From Stercorarius parasiticus (lineage: Eukaryota > Chordata > Aves > Charadriiformes > Stercorariidae), in the NCBI GenBank assembly GCA_013396915.1, contig VWZL01000274.1, positions 1-64,000 of the forward strand: a DNA stretch of 64,000 nt, in the 5' to 3' direction. Of this stretch, positions 1-11,800 are shown in pieces. The notes beneath the pieces were generated by a model. The model was given only the letters and a program-made list of their open reading frames with translations. It was not told where the DNA came from and ran no database searches. The translations under genes and the position numbers were made by a program. The number at the start of each line of letters is the position of its first letter. Within the stretch, counting starts at the first letter, position 1.

Positions 1-569
1 CAGTAACTGGACTGTAAGTGGTCTCCACATATTCATGAATGATGGCTGACCTCTACTCTGCTAGGGCACATGTGTGCATGTCCATCATGAGAACACACTC
101 TGAACTTACTCCATCAGAGGCCCTTGGGAACATAACCCCTGTATCTGTCTCCAAATATAGCTCTGCTGGTCTGCAATATAAGGCAGTGGGGAGAGCTGCT
201 GGATCGAGGAGCCACTTGGAAACTCTGCTGCAGTGGTATCCACCGAGATCTCTATGCCTGATTGGTGACCTTCTTCTCTAAGAGGCAAATGTCTGCAGCT
301 TGTAAAAGAAAAAGATGCCTCTGAATGCCTTTCCACTTTTAAAAGCTCCTTAGTGCCGGCTCAGCAGAGCAAGTGAAACCTGCAAGTGGCAGCGCTTACT
401 GTACTGGTACTGTATGGATGTGTGCAGCCATACATCTGGAGAGGGAGGCATGTCCCAGCCAGGGGGCTGGGAATAATTCCTGGAGCTGCTTCAGACTTAG
501 AGCTAGAACATTGACCTGAGCCAAACCACTAACTAGGAATTGTTTCAAAGTCAGTTCCTGTGAAAATAA

Positions 570-745
570 GGCCAGTAACCCCTCTCTGCCTCAGTGTCCT
601 CCTTTGTAACCCCTTTGTAAAATAACACTACCTAACAGCTCACAAGGGATTAGGGAAAACTCATTCATTTGTATTTAAAGTACATCAGGACCCTTGGAGA
701 AAAGTCCCTTATTAGAGCAATAATGAATACAAACAATAATAACAA
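570..745 (+). mobile_element. MIR/CORE-SINE-like relic
   Basis: CTCTCTGCCTCAGTGTCCTC, TTTGTAAAATAACACTACCT, ACAAGGGATTAGG and a distal CCTTGGAGAAAAG with an A/T-rich AATAATAA tail match the order of a MIR-like SINE with a LINE-derived tail. It contains a short internal duplication of the AACCCCTTTGTAA segment. Confidence 0.6.
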
Positions 746-2387
746 TTCTGTTATCACTGTGAAATTGCAGGGATTTGGTCAACATCACTTGACTACAGCT
801 TTGTTTGTCCTGTAGATTGCAACAAAGAACAAATCATCCTCTCTAAATGTTTTTGAACATAGGGGATGAAAATGATATATTGCTATCTTTTAAAAGAAAA
901 TTAAAACTTTAACTCTAAGGTGTGTGTAATAAAATGGCACTTTAATTCTCTAATGTGCCATGCAGGCTTCTTCTGTTAATTTATTCTTTTCTTTTCTTTT
1001 TGTGCTTCATGTAATATTCTGAAGTTATTAATGTGGCAATATATTTGACCACAAAAACCTGCCTTCTAGTGTTGTTAAGACTGTGAATTAACTCCACAAA
1101 TGGAAGGCATTTCTGACTTCAAGGCAAACAGATAATGCTTGGGATAAAATGATTAGCAACGTGACAGATACGCAAGAACTTCTAGGGGAAGGTTTTCCCA
1201 GGTTGTCTTTCCATGATGTGTGGGCGTAGGTCTCAGGAGCCTGTGGGACTCCAGCTGTCTGTAGGATGTCTCTGTGGCACAGAGACCTACAACCACCACC
1301 AACTGATCTGCTGCAGCCCCTGGTACACAGCCGCTGTGTGCAGATGATTCCCCCTGAACAGCACTGCCATTGCCATGCTTGGATACCTTCCTGTTCCAGA
1401 GTGAGGGTGATAGGTGCCATGTTGAGGTCCCTGTAGCGCACACCCCAGTGCACCACACACTGGCAAAATTCATTTGGTAAGGTGTCATCTCAGCCCTTAA
1501 ATGACTTGGCTGTCACCTGTCTTAGCTGGGTAACCCAAAACCCAGCAGCAGCCAACAGAAAGGCATTCGTTGGGATTGAATTCAGTTCAGTGCAATCTAG
1601 ACCAAATACTCTTAACTCTGCAAACACTGCCAGGACTAAGATATGGATGTAGAAATGCCCAATCAATTTAATCTTGTACCTGTGAGCTAAGTCATCAAAG
1701 GCTGGCAGAGTGCCGTCCTTTGTAGTGATTGTAGCATCAAGCCCTGAAATGACGAGTGCCAGCCTAGGTTGTGGTACTTGCAAACACCTTTCCTCATCTG
1801 ACTCGTTCCTTTATCCCTGTGCTCAGGCATTTGAAGGACTCCTGCGTCAGTGGTACAGTTTCCACTGAATGCAAATTAATGGGCACAAGTTCAGTGCTCT
1901 TTATTTGTGGGGCTTTGGCAATGAATGGCAAACTCATTGGAAAAAGAAATAGGTTTTTGTTAGTGCTAGTTGCCAGGATTAATAACAGGCATAGGGAAAT
2001 GGAGGTAGTTAATGAGAACATGGACAAGCTAAACTGTGTGGTATAGTCCACACATGGCATCAGGCATTACTGAGACCTCGACTCTGCTGTGGATGCAGCA
2101 CACGCTCATGGGGTAGCCTGGAGAGGCTGTCTTGGCAGAGAGCTGAAAGGAGCAGGGGTTTCCAAGATGCTTTGCTAAAGTGTATTGCTGTGTTAGCTTT
2201 GATGTCTGTGTCTCTGTGCTGGTAGGCTAGACTCATGCCTCCAAACTGTCTGCTTCGTGCTCAGCAGTCAGAAACGCAAACAGAAGACTGGAAAAGGGAT
2301 AAAGAATAGGACTGTGTCCCTATGTAAATCTGTTCTGAATACTGTCATGGTAATCACAGTCACCTCAAAAAGGTCATAAGAGTAGAT
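746..2387. other. Intergenic, no gene recognised
   Basis: Only short overlapping open frames on both strands (1088-1488), which are compositional. No splice-bounded exon with a recognisable product. Confidence 0.6.
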
Positions 2388-2500
2388 TAGAGAAGGTACA
2401 GAGAGAAGAAGTGTGGAGAAGTGCAGAATATCTTCTTCCATGAGAAGAGATCCAATAAGTAGGTTTCTTCAGCCTAGATGAAAGACGACTGATAGAGGTT
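2388..2500 (+). mobile_element. CR1-type LINE relic (C-terminal end of ORF2)
   Basis: The DNA reads like the end of the CR1 reverse-transcriptase ORF. Translation of one frame gives FFSLDERRLIE just after a stop, corresponding to the LFSLEKRRLRGD-type motif near the CR1 ORF2 C-terminus. The preceding AGAAGGTACAGAGAGAAGAA fits the adjoining part. It is broken by stops and frameshifts. Confidence 0.6.
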
Positions 2501-4764
2501 TTTTTTTTACCATTTCCAGAGTTGAGGAACTACAGGCCACACAATGAGTACCACTGGAAAGATAATACTGGCCACAGTTGGAAACAGGATTTTTTTTCTG
2601 ATATTCTTGCAAGACACTAAATAATAGGGTTTGTGTGGTGGGGAGGGTTGGGGTTTACGCTGATCACCTGGCAGAAAGACAAGTTGAATGGGGGCACAAA
2701 GGACGTCCCTGCATCTTTTTCTCGACAGATGCCAGACTGCTATGAGGAAGGTTGGGCTGAACTGTGGCACCTGCCTCCACCTGGGTTTGGTGACCTGTCC
2801 CATTGTGTGGACAGTGCAGCCCCTACAGAGGGCTGCAAAAAAATCTGGCCCTTTGATAGAGGCTGCAGAGTTTCCATCCTGGCGTTTTAACTAGGCAGCA
2901 GATGTCTAGCTCTAGGTGGGCAAGGATTCTTGTCTTTAGTAGTATTAATCAAAGATCTTCTAACTAGCAGCATTTCTCAGAAGCCTAATTGCTAATGGCC
3001 ACTTCTCATGGCTACTGATTTTCCACCCTCTTTTCAGGCCTTGCTGCTCAGACTATTGGCTCCAGTGCTGTTGTGTGAGTGTTTACCTGATCCCTGAGCT
3101 CCCTGACAGAGGTCAGTTGGGGTTGTCTTTGCCAGTGGCTGGGCAGAGGCAGGTTGCATTGCCCGAGCCCCTTTGTTGGACTTCTTCTGGAGAAGAATGA
3201 GGTACGGTTAAGGCAAATTTTTAATTTGATGAATGAAGAGTTGAACAGTAACTACTCATCCCCCTCACTGCTTCCAGGCAGAGACCTGCTGAAGCGGGGC
3301 CAAGCCACTGCCACCCTCTCCACCGTCCTCCAGCCCTTGTGCTCAGCATGCTGTGAGCTGAGGACGTGCACTTTTTCCAGGGCTGTCAAATGCACAGTGA
3401 AAGGAAACAGACTTAAAGGCTCGTTTAACTGGAAAACAACACCTGTCCTTGTAGGCAAAGGCAGTGTTTGCTTGTCACTCCTGTCAGCAGCATGGGGTCT
3501 GCCTGAAAGGCCCTTTAGGCACCTGATAATGTAGGAGGGGGAGCGATGTTGTTGTGGGGCGAAGGGAGGCGGGTGAGGTGTCAGTCCCGGGCGACATCGC
3601 TGCCAGCGCTGCTCAGCGCCCCTCACTGCGGCTCTGCCATTTCACACGGTCCTTCTAGCTACGATGGGGGAAGGAGGGCACCGGCATGGGCAGGTTTGCT
3701 CTGTGAGGATGACTGGGTACGTTATCTCTTTAGTTGATCTTTCCAGGTGAAACCCTGTTCCCTGACTGGTTTTGAAGTGAAATGTAACACCCTTTGCTTC
3801 TGTGAACCTGTTGCTGGCGAGGGATGGCACCCTGTCTTGGTCAAATTTGGTTTCAGCGCCCACCTCCTCTCTTCCTCTCTTTAGCCCAGCTCTGAAATCC
3901 CTTGGCCTTGTGGTGGTCAAGAACGACACTCCTGTCTGAAAGCAAAAGCTCACAGCAAAGACAGCCTGGGGCTGAGAGCACAGCAGGACTTTCACAGGGC
4001 TTCTCAGGCAGAGTGACAGCTTAGTGCAGCTTGCTTAGGAAGGCTGAAATGAAGGGATGTAGAGGAGAATGCTTAATTCGTTTAGGCATCTTTGATCCGA
4101 TCCTAGAAAATCTGGATCTGCTCATATTTTCTGCTGGAAAATTCACAAGGAGTCAAGAGAAATAGGACCAGACCCGCAAAGTTTAGAAGAAAAACAATGA
4201 CGTTAGTTGTTTTACTGGTCCTAGTTTTCCCTTTATTTTTTTCTTATTTTTTTTAGAACTTTCCCAGTATCCCCACTCCCTTTACATCTCCTCACATTTT
4301 GTTTGTATTCCCTCGCTCTGGGGATCTCAGCCATTGCTGGGTTTCAGTTCCCTTTCTGGGGGCCAGAGTCCTGCCACCTGTCTCCAGCTGTCTCAGCTCT
4401 TGGTGCACAGGCTAAGCCAGCCAGGAAGGCTTCCCCGCTCAACTGCGGGGAGGACCATGTCCTGAGACTGTGATTCTGCCTGCAGGAGGAAAGGAATTTC
4501 AAACCTCCCAGAGGTGTCTGCTAGCCTCCACTGATGAGAAAGGGAGCCTAGACGGCCAGTTTAAACTTGTAAAAGGCCAGCACTGGGTGTGATGGATTCC
4601 ATCCACTGGATCTCGTCTTCTTGCTCATACAGGGTATTTTGTGCTAGAGCTTTTCTCTCCCTCACATCACCAATTGTGAACCATCCATGCATTGGAATGC
4701 TGAAACAAGTGTTCTTGAGTGTCTCTGTCCCCTGAGGGTGAATTGTTGCATTCCTGCCCCCTCC
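2501..4764. other. Intergenic, no gene recognised
   Basis: Open frames of up to 126 codons on opposite strands overlap at 3154-3626 and look like no known protein. No repeat structure is evident other than short T runs. Confidence 0.55.
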
Positions 4765-4825
4765 CAATAATAATAATAATAATATCTTCTATTTATAGAG
4801 CTTCAGAGTTTCCCAAAGAGCCACC
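4765..4825 (-). mobile_element. SINE/LINE tail in reverse orientation with (ATT)n
   Basis: An (AAT)n run at 4766-4785 is followed by CTATTTATAGAGCTTCAGAG and TTTCCCAAAGAGCC. The reverse complement gives the CTTTGGGAAACTCTGAAGC...CTATAAATAG...ATTATT order seen at the 3' ends of MIR-like and related SINEs. Confidence 0.5.
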
Positions 4826-6212
4826 TTTGGGGTGGAACATACCAACAGTTAGATAGTGCATAGCAACCCTAGACAACAACTTAAGACAGATGAATGTATC
4901 CAGTTGAAGCTGAAGGTGAGATTTCATTTGGCAGAAGATAATTGCAAAAGTTATTAATTATTATTGTTGTTGTTTATGCAGCTCTAGACTCAAGAGCAAT
5001 AGGCACTTTCTAAATACTACCAGTAGGTAGGCAAAAGCGCAAAGGCATTATGATCATACGATAGTAATTTGCAGAAGGCAGAATGTGCTAATAAAAATCC
5101 TTCCCTGGAGGTTATCCCATCTAGGACTCAGCATAAACTGATGAATCGTCCATGATACTGGAAGAGGATAGAGCTGGATTGTCTTCCTGGCTTTTCTATA
5201 GGTTCCCAGTGTAACCTTGAGTGTATAGTTTAGTTACTCTGAATCTATCTAACAACAAGTCTACACAGCATGTGGTTGTTTAAATAAAGTGAGATCTGGA
5301 CAGCATTCCAATAGAAGGATTTTATGTGAATATCTATGTATTTTGCAGCATGATTTTGTTCAAATTGATGGTTGTTGGGGTTTTTTGTCTTAAGCAACAG
5401 GAGTGGATGTACATGGGACCTGGATTTATAGATCATCTTCTCTGAGTGCAAGGTTAAGTGCTTGCTTCCTCTGGTACTGGCCACAGTATATTAAAATCTC
5501 ATGGACTTCACAAACTAATGTAACTCAAATAGTAAAAATAAGGACTGTGTGATTAGATATGAAGTATCCTGTGGAAACAGTGAGCCTGCAAGTTATTTTT
5601 GAAGGCAACTATGAGAATGTGTTTACTATCATTTTTTATATTGATGCCAAAATAAATGGTAAAGCTGTGAAAGGTAAAAAGGAAAATGTGAATCAGGACA
5701 CTGGAATTAATCATACATCAGAGCATCTAATGTTGAATAATGTAACAATATTGTTGTTTAAATAACGTTTAATTTTTACTAATTTCTATTTGCACCACCA
5801 GTTCCTTGCTTTCTTTATATTTGCTGGTCTTGCATTACTAACATGGAAGTTTTGCATTTGTTACTTCAATTGTTTTCCTAAAAATCTGTATGCTTTCACT
5901 ATTTACAGGGATATTTTTTTTCTACTAAGATGTTTCACGCTTGTCATGCTCAACTAGGCTGGAAAAAGACTAGTCCAAGGTCTCATTACATCCCTTCTGT
6001 GAGGACAGCACAAACTCAGTCTTTAAAGCAATAAGCAAACAGAGCATGTTCCAGCTCCCACTCATGTTTCTGGAAGGGTTTCTGTTGATTGGAGCTGCCT
6101 CAGCCGTATCTGCCAGGCTGCTTCTGCAGTCAACATCCACTTCCAAAATATCCAGCCTCTGTGCATGACATTGAAAGGTCTGAGGGGTTATTGTCCTTCA
6201 GCAGGGTTGGAA
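4826..6212. other. Intergenic A+T-rich DNA
   Basis: It holds an ATT/TTG simple stretch at about 4955-4978, which may be another SINE tail, and the possible MIR relic at 5180-5258. Otherwise nothing recognised. Confidence 0.5.
5180..5258 (+). mobile_element. Possible MIR core relic
   Basis: CTTCCTGGCTTTTCTATAGG, GTGTAACCTTGAGTGTATAG and TTAGTTACTCTGAATC follow the MIR core order (TGTGACCTTGAGCAAGTCAC then TTCTCTGAATC), with heavy divergence. Confidence 0.4.
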
Positions 6213-6270
6213 TATTGAAATCAATGGGACTTGTGATCCTAAATGACATGGACACTGTTGAAAGTGTCAT
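6213..6270. mobile_element. Old sauropsid interspersed repeat relic
   Basis: TTGAAATCAATGGGACTTGT, then GATCCTAAATGACATGGACA and CTGTTGAAAGTG, matches the widespread 'ATTGACTTCAATGGGA...CCTAAAT...TTTTGAAA' repeat motif of reptile and bird genomes. Family name not assigned. Confidence 0.4.
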
Positions 6271-8760
6271 CAGGGGAGACATCAAACCTTGCCTCCTTGT
6301 TCAGGCCTGCCTGCATACGCAGTCATTTTCTTAATGGATTTCAGATACACCTTGGATTTGGGAATTAGTGCTGCACTTTGAAACAGCAATACTTTCTGTC
6401 AGTAACAAAAAGATTGCAATAAAAATGCACTTTGAGCTTCTAGTGCTTAAATGCTTCAGTCTGTGCGCTACATTGAGTGTAAACACTTCTGCTTCAGTCA
6501 CTGAGAATATCTGTATAAGTGATGTTATGGATTTGCTTAGAGTCCTGATTCTGCGAACATGTTTAGTTTTGCTCCTAAGAGAAGGACCTCTGATCTCTGC
6601 AGGAAGAGAATTAATCTCATACATGTTTGCAGGATTAGAATTTTCATCAGTAATAATTTTATTACTTGTTTTATGTTTATCTTTTTGCCTAAAATGCCTT
6701 TGTAAAGTTTAAAGGAAACCAGTTGTGACAATTTTTAAAAGACAATATTTATCTTTTTATTCCCATTATATTTTTCTTCAAATATCTGACAGCATAAATT
6801 TTCTAATGAGTTTTGAAAACTACAAACCTTTAAAAAGTGCCTGAAGTCAGTGGTTTATATGATCATAATTCAAACCACATGCCCTTTCCTTAATGGAATG
6901 AGATTAAAGAAGATTTCTTTTGTTTGCATTTGTCAGTTTATTAATACCAGCCACTTCAGTACATTTGGCACAGTGAATTTCAGTCCTAGGAATCACTGCA
7001 CTGCTAAGAGTCGTCTCTGATTACCTGGGACTCATCTGGTTAATCCTCATTAAGGGGTTGCAACATAGTTTTTAGGCCTGGAGGATTCTTAGGGGTTTCT
7101 CTGCTGTTGTCTTCCCACTCCAGGTATCTCTCTGACCTTATTCTCCAAGTTCAGCCACAGGGAAAGAATGAAGATCCATCCCCAGTTTTCCAGTCCACCC
7201 CATTCCCTGGGCAGATTGTGCAAGGACCTTGCAGCCAGGTCCTGGTCTGTGTCATCCAGCCCAGGTGTGCTGCAGGCGGAGGAGCTGGGACCGGTTTCTG
7301 CAGCAAATCTGCACAACTGAGCTCTGTTTCTGATTGCCGCATTTCTGCTCTCTCGCTTTTCTGCAGCGGTTGCTTTCTGTTCCTCATTTGGCTCCTTTCT
7401 TCTCAGTCATTATTTAGCACCGTTCTGCAGAGAAGCACATTTGCTATCTTTCAGGCCAGGTTTTTAGCTGTTCTTGGCCCTTCTGTGTTTGCGCGAATTC
7501 CTCCCGCTAACACTGATAATCTCACTGCATCACCATCTGTTGGTTTGTTAATCTTCCATTCCTGACATTCAGCAAAATCTTGAACAATTACACATTGGCT
7601 TTTTCTGAAAGACTGGGCATAAACTTTTAGTTCTCTCTCTGGTGCTTCCTGTTTTACTGAATGCCAATTTTAGATTACTTACTCTTCGTGACTTAATGTC
7701 ATATCGCTTTAGAAATACAGTATTATAATTCTTCGGATTACTGGAAGGGGAAAAAGGCAAAAAGCTATGTTGCTTTTCACAGTTAACGGGTGTGCTCTGA
7801 TCCACTAGGGGACTGGAAACAGGTTAGGCAATGGTGTTTGCTGTGCCTAGCATACTCGTGGTGCCCATTTTCTGCCAAGATATGCAAAACTGAAATATTT
7901 TTCAGAACCTTTTGTGGTTTCCAGTGCTCCTTTTCTGGGAAGGGTTTTGAGCTAGGAAGAAAGCTGATTTGAGAAGGAGGAAGTGCAAATATGAATTCCT
8001 TCCCTATCTGATTCACATCTGGGCTGAAACCTCTCTCCTAAGCCATGCTGGCCTTCCCCTCACTGCCCACTAGTGCTCCAGCCCATAGATGTTTTGCACC
8101 CCAGTATTTTTCTGAACATATTCTGCAGTGCTATCAATTTTTGACATAATGCAGATATGTTTTGAAACTTCAGTGACTGCTGAGGAATAAAATTCTCCTG
8201 TTTTCTTCTGCTGTGCTTCACTGTTTCCTCTTCCTGGCCCACAGCAAGTGTGTTCTGAAAACCACAAAATGAAACCCCATATAGTTCAGGCAAACTCATT
8301 AGCCTATAACAAGTTTTAACGTTTTATCTTTTCTCTCTTCACCCCTCTCCACCCAGAGATAAGCCCACATTTGAACCGCAGCTACCTCTGCAGTACCAGC
8401 TGTTCTGCAGCATAACACAGTTTCCTTTTGTAAAAACATTGGTATTTCCCAGCGTCGGGGGGAGCCAGCTCTGCAACCGCTGCCCCAAAACCCCTCTCTC
8501 AGTCGCAAAGGAACCCGGCACAGGACAGGGCAAGTGGTCCTGTGGAAACTTCCGTGGAAATTCATCTAACGTGTTGTGTAAAATGCAAAGTATTGCCTGA
8601 AATCTGGATGAGGGCGTGGGGGGCTGGAACAAAACCTGCACTGGCTAGATAGTTCACCTTGTCCGCAGTGGGGTGATACAGTGCAAAGGACTCTGAGAGC
8701 AGCCATGTGATACCTCGGGGTTGACTAGGCTTCTAGCTGCTTGCGTTCTCATATGATCCC

Positions 8761-8890
8761 CTAAAAATAGCACCTTATGTTTCCCATCGTTGCTGTCCAG
8801 CTATTTTAATTAGCCTGCGGTCTCCGGTTTTTGCTTTGTGATTTGTAAATAAGAAATATTTACACTAGGCCAGTAACTCCACATTCCTCC
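8761..8890 (+). promoter_or_regulatory. Possible distal muscle element: MEF2 plus M-CAT
   Basis: CTAAAAATAG at 8761-8770 is an exact MEF2 consensus. About 110 bp on, CACATTCCTCC contains CATTCCT, the TEAD M-CAT core. Both are striated-muscle motifs, but they lie 18 kb from CEFIP, so chance is a serious alternative. Confidence 0.2.
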
Positions 8891-11800
8891 AACCTCTTTT
8901 CTTAAATTAGATGGATTATAACTATGTTTATAAAATACCTAATGCATTTGTCCTAATATCTCTAAATGTCACTGGCTTATATATGATGTTTTTAAAGAGA
9001 ACTAATTTTTAGATCACTCAGACTATTTACAGGCTTTTTTCCCCCTCATCTGACCTGTCACAAGTATACTTGTTTCTTAACCTTTAGTTGAAAGACTGAT
9101 TTATTGCAAGTCCTGGGACAGGCTGAACCTCTCCTGCAAATTGCAAAGTGCTGGCAGTTCCTGCTGATTTCACTGACAATTCCTGATGGGAAGGGAAAGA
9201 TTTCCAAGGTAAATCTGTGCCCTGAGGGCAGATAGGTACCTAACAAGTTTTTTAGCTATTTTAGATACAGAGCAGTGCTTTGCAGGACCTTCCTTAAACC
9301 CTTACTTGCAGAATAATTTAGCCATCTTCTGGTGTTAACATTTACTGTAATAAGTTTTTTTTCTGTCACATCTGTCTTCCGCTCTTGGCAGAGTGCTTAA
9401 TAGTGAAACAGTTATACAAAAACATCTTTTTGGGGTTCTGCAGATATGATCAATGTATGTGAGGTGGCTGTCTTACTGGGAAAAGCAAGATTTTGCTCCT
9501 GACTGAAGAGTCAGTTTGATTTGGGGGAAATAAGTAGGATGTGGTTGTGACTGACGTCCTTGCCAAAACTGTCACTGAGACAGTGTCTTTAGAGTCCTTC
9601 TAGACTACCTTCTATCCCCAAAAGCCATTAAGAGAGCGGCTGAGCTCCAGTCTGGTGCCATGGGCAGGCACCTCCCAGTTTTAGGATGAGTGTTTGGGGC
9701 TGGAATCCAGACGAGTTGTCTCTGAGTCAGCGGAGTCTGGGTGGTATTGATGGGGCAGCAGCAGGGAGAGCTGATCAGGCTGTAGAAATTCTTTTAAAAT
9801 TGAATTTAAGGTCATATTTACAGATGGACAAAAAGATGGCGGAACCAATGTTTGTCAATGATCACAAATGCAGTCAAAGCTGAAATGTAGCAAAGTTTGT
9901 TGGTTTCCTGAGAAATCTGATTTCAGAGAAGAACCATAGCATTTTGTTCGTTAGAGAATAGTATTTTTTACTACTTTTTGAGGGCAGGATGAAAGCAATT
10001 TTGATATTGTATTATATTAAAGACCATGCTATAAAATTCTGAAAGGTGAAATCAAGAAAATATTTCTTTTTGCTTGAACCATGCTGAAATGTCTTCCAGA
10101 ACTTCCTTTTGCAGAGGATTTTTACTTTGCCAGGCTTCATTCAAAGCTGCAATAAGGATAAATAGAGAAAGCTCCAGGACTTCAAAAATTAGAATTTCTC
10201 TCCTTGTCAGAGCTTTAGGAGTCCCTGGAGTTGGGACGAATAAACTCCAGCTACTGACAAGGTTTGAGCTCTAAGGAGTAGCCCTGGAGAGAGGCTGTAG
10301 GTGAGTCCTGCACCTATCTCATTGCACAAATTCTGCAGTAGAGGTGGATAAGCAGACCTTCCAGCAAGGTAGAGAAATGTCCCCAAGGGAAGAGGATGCA
10401 GGACTGCTACTGGTCTCAGGTGCTGGGCACCCTTCTGAGCTCAGCTACATCTGCTCAGCTGGGTTTATCAGGACAGAAGTTGGTTCAAACCTGGATATGT
10501 AAGGGGCTGGACCCAGACAGGATAAAGGCAGAGAGGAATACGACAGAGATCTACTTGTCATTTCATCTGATACCAGGCACAGCCTGTGTTTGCTAACAGG
10601 AGGTGCTGAGAAAAAAGCAACCTTGATCTTGTTCCCCTTTGGGTGAGAAAATACCTATAGCAATCCTTCCTCCTGTAGGACCCTCAGGTCTCTGCTGCCT
10701 CCTACAGAAAGGGAAGGGGGGTGGGTCTTACCAGAGCTTTTGCACAAAATCCAGCTGCAGGAGGAAGCAGTGATGCTTTCACATTTAGCAGAAAATGTGT
10801 ATATGCTCAGGCAAGTCCAATGCCTCCTAGAGGAAAATGCAAAACTGGAGACCTCAACTCATTTTCAGTCATTCTCTCTCCTTCAGCAAGGTGTGAAATG
10901 CAAAGATGGCAAGAGGAGGAACAAGCGGTGCACCCCCTCCCCAGAAACAGGGAGCATTTCCGTCATCAGAGGAGGTCAGATCAGCTTGAGCATGGAAGGA
11001 AGGGATTTGGGTCCAGGTTGCTGACATGTTGCAGGAATGGGATAGAACTGGCAGCCACCTCTCCGTCTAGACACGTCCCATGGATGTGGAGCCCCCATGC
11101 TGGAAAACAAGCTGGATGGGCTTGGGCTGTCCCAAGGAGGCAGGTGGAGCAGCATCTGGTTTGCACAATGACTCCTCTCTTATTGCTGCCGCGCCCCTGG
11201 GCACATCCAGGAGCAGACATGCAGGTGCTAGAAACACCCCCAGAGAAGTGCAGGCCCTGCAAGGCTTCAGGTGTGGCACAGCAATACCTACCTGCAAGTG
11301 TGGGGATCAACATGCAGAGCAGATGAAGGTGGTGTCCTGCTGTGGGACATGTTCTAGTCCTTGGTTCACTGCTTCTGTTCAGCTGATAGGACCCTGGGGC
11401 TGCTCTGTCCAGATGATGCTCTGCACTCATCTGTCCGGTGCCCAGAGATCAAGTTATTGCGCTGACTGTGGTAACAGTCAAAAAATCATTCAGTCTGTGG
11501 CTGCCAGGTAAGAATTGAACCTGCATTGCTCTTCTGGATGAAAAGTGCTGTAAACAAGCAACTTAAAACTCACTATAGTCATATTGCTCTCGTGGGTTAT
11601 TAAATAGGCCCCTTGCTTGTTAATGCCATGAGAATTATAAACCATTTACTTTCTACAACCAAAGCAGTTTGATTCTTGCATTTTCCTAGTCTGGGGTGGC
11701 ATGTTTTCATTTCTGTTTATAATCAGTTCCACTTTTTGGTTTCCATGTACCAGGGACTCTTTGCATGTGATCGGTCCATTGACCCCTCGGGGTCTGCATA

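Noticed and set aside
4790..4799. Exact MEF2 consensus CTATTTATAG
   Set aside because: It lies in the A/T-rich tail of a reverse-oriented SINE relic, so it is best explained by the repeat.
6368..6712. 114-codon frame with a hydrophobic C-terminal stretch, considered as a small membrane protein such as TMEM273, which I recall near CEFIP in mammals
   Set aside because: The sequence does not match TMEM273 as I know it, and hydrophobic runs are expected from T-rich DNA.
7107..7565. 152-codon frame on the plus strand
   Set aside because: No domain or homologue recognised, and opposite-strand frames overlap it. Treated as chance.
10721..11511. Overlapping 143- to 201-codon frames on both strands
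   Set aside because: No recognisable family, no convincing splice framework, and equally long frames on the opposite strand over the same DNA.
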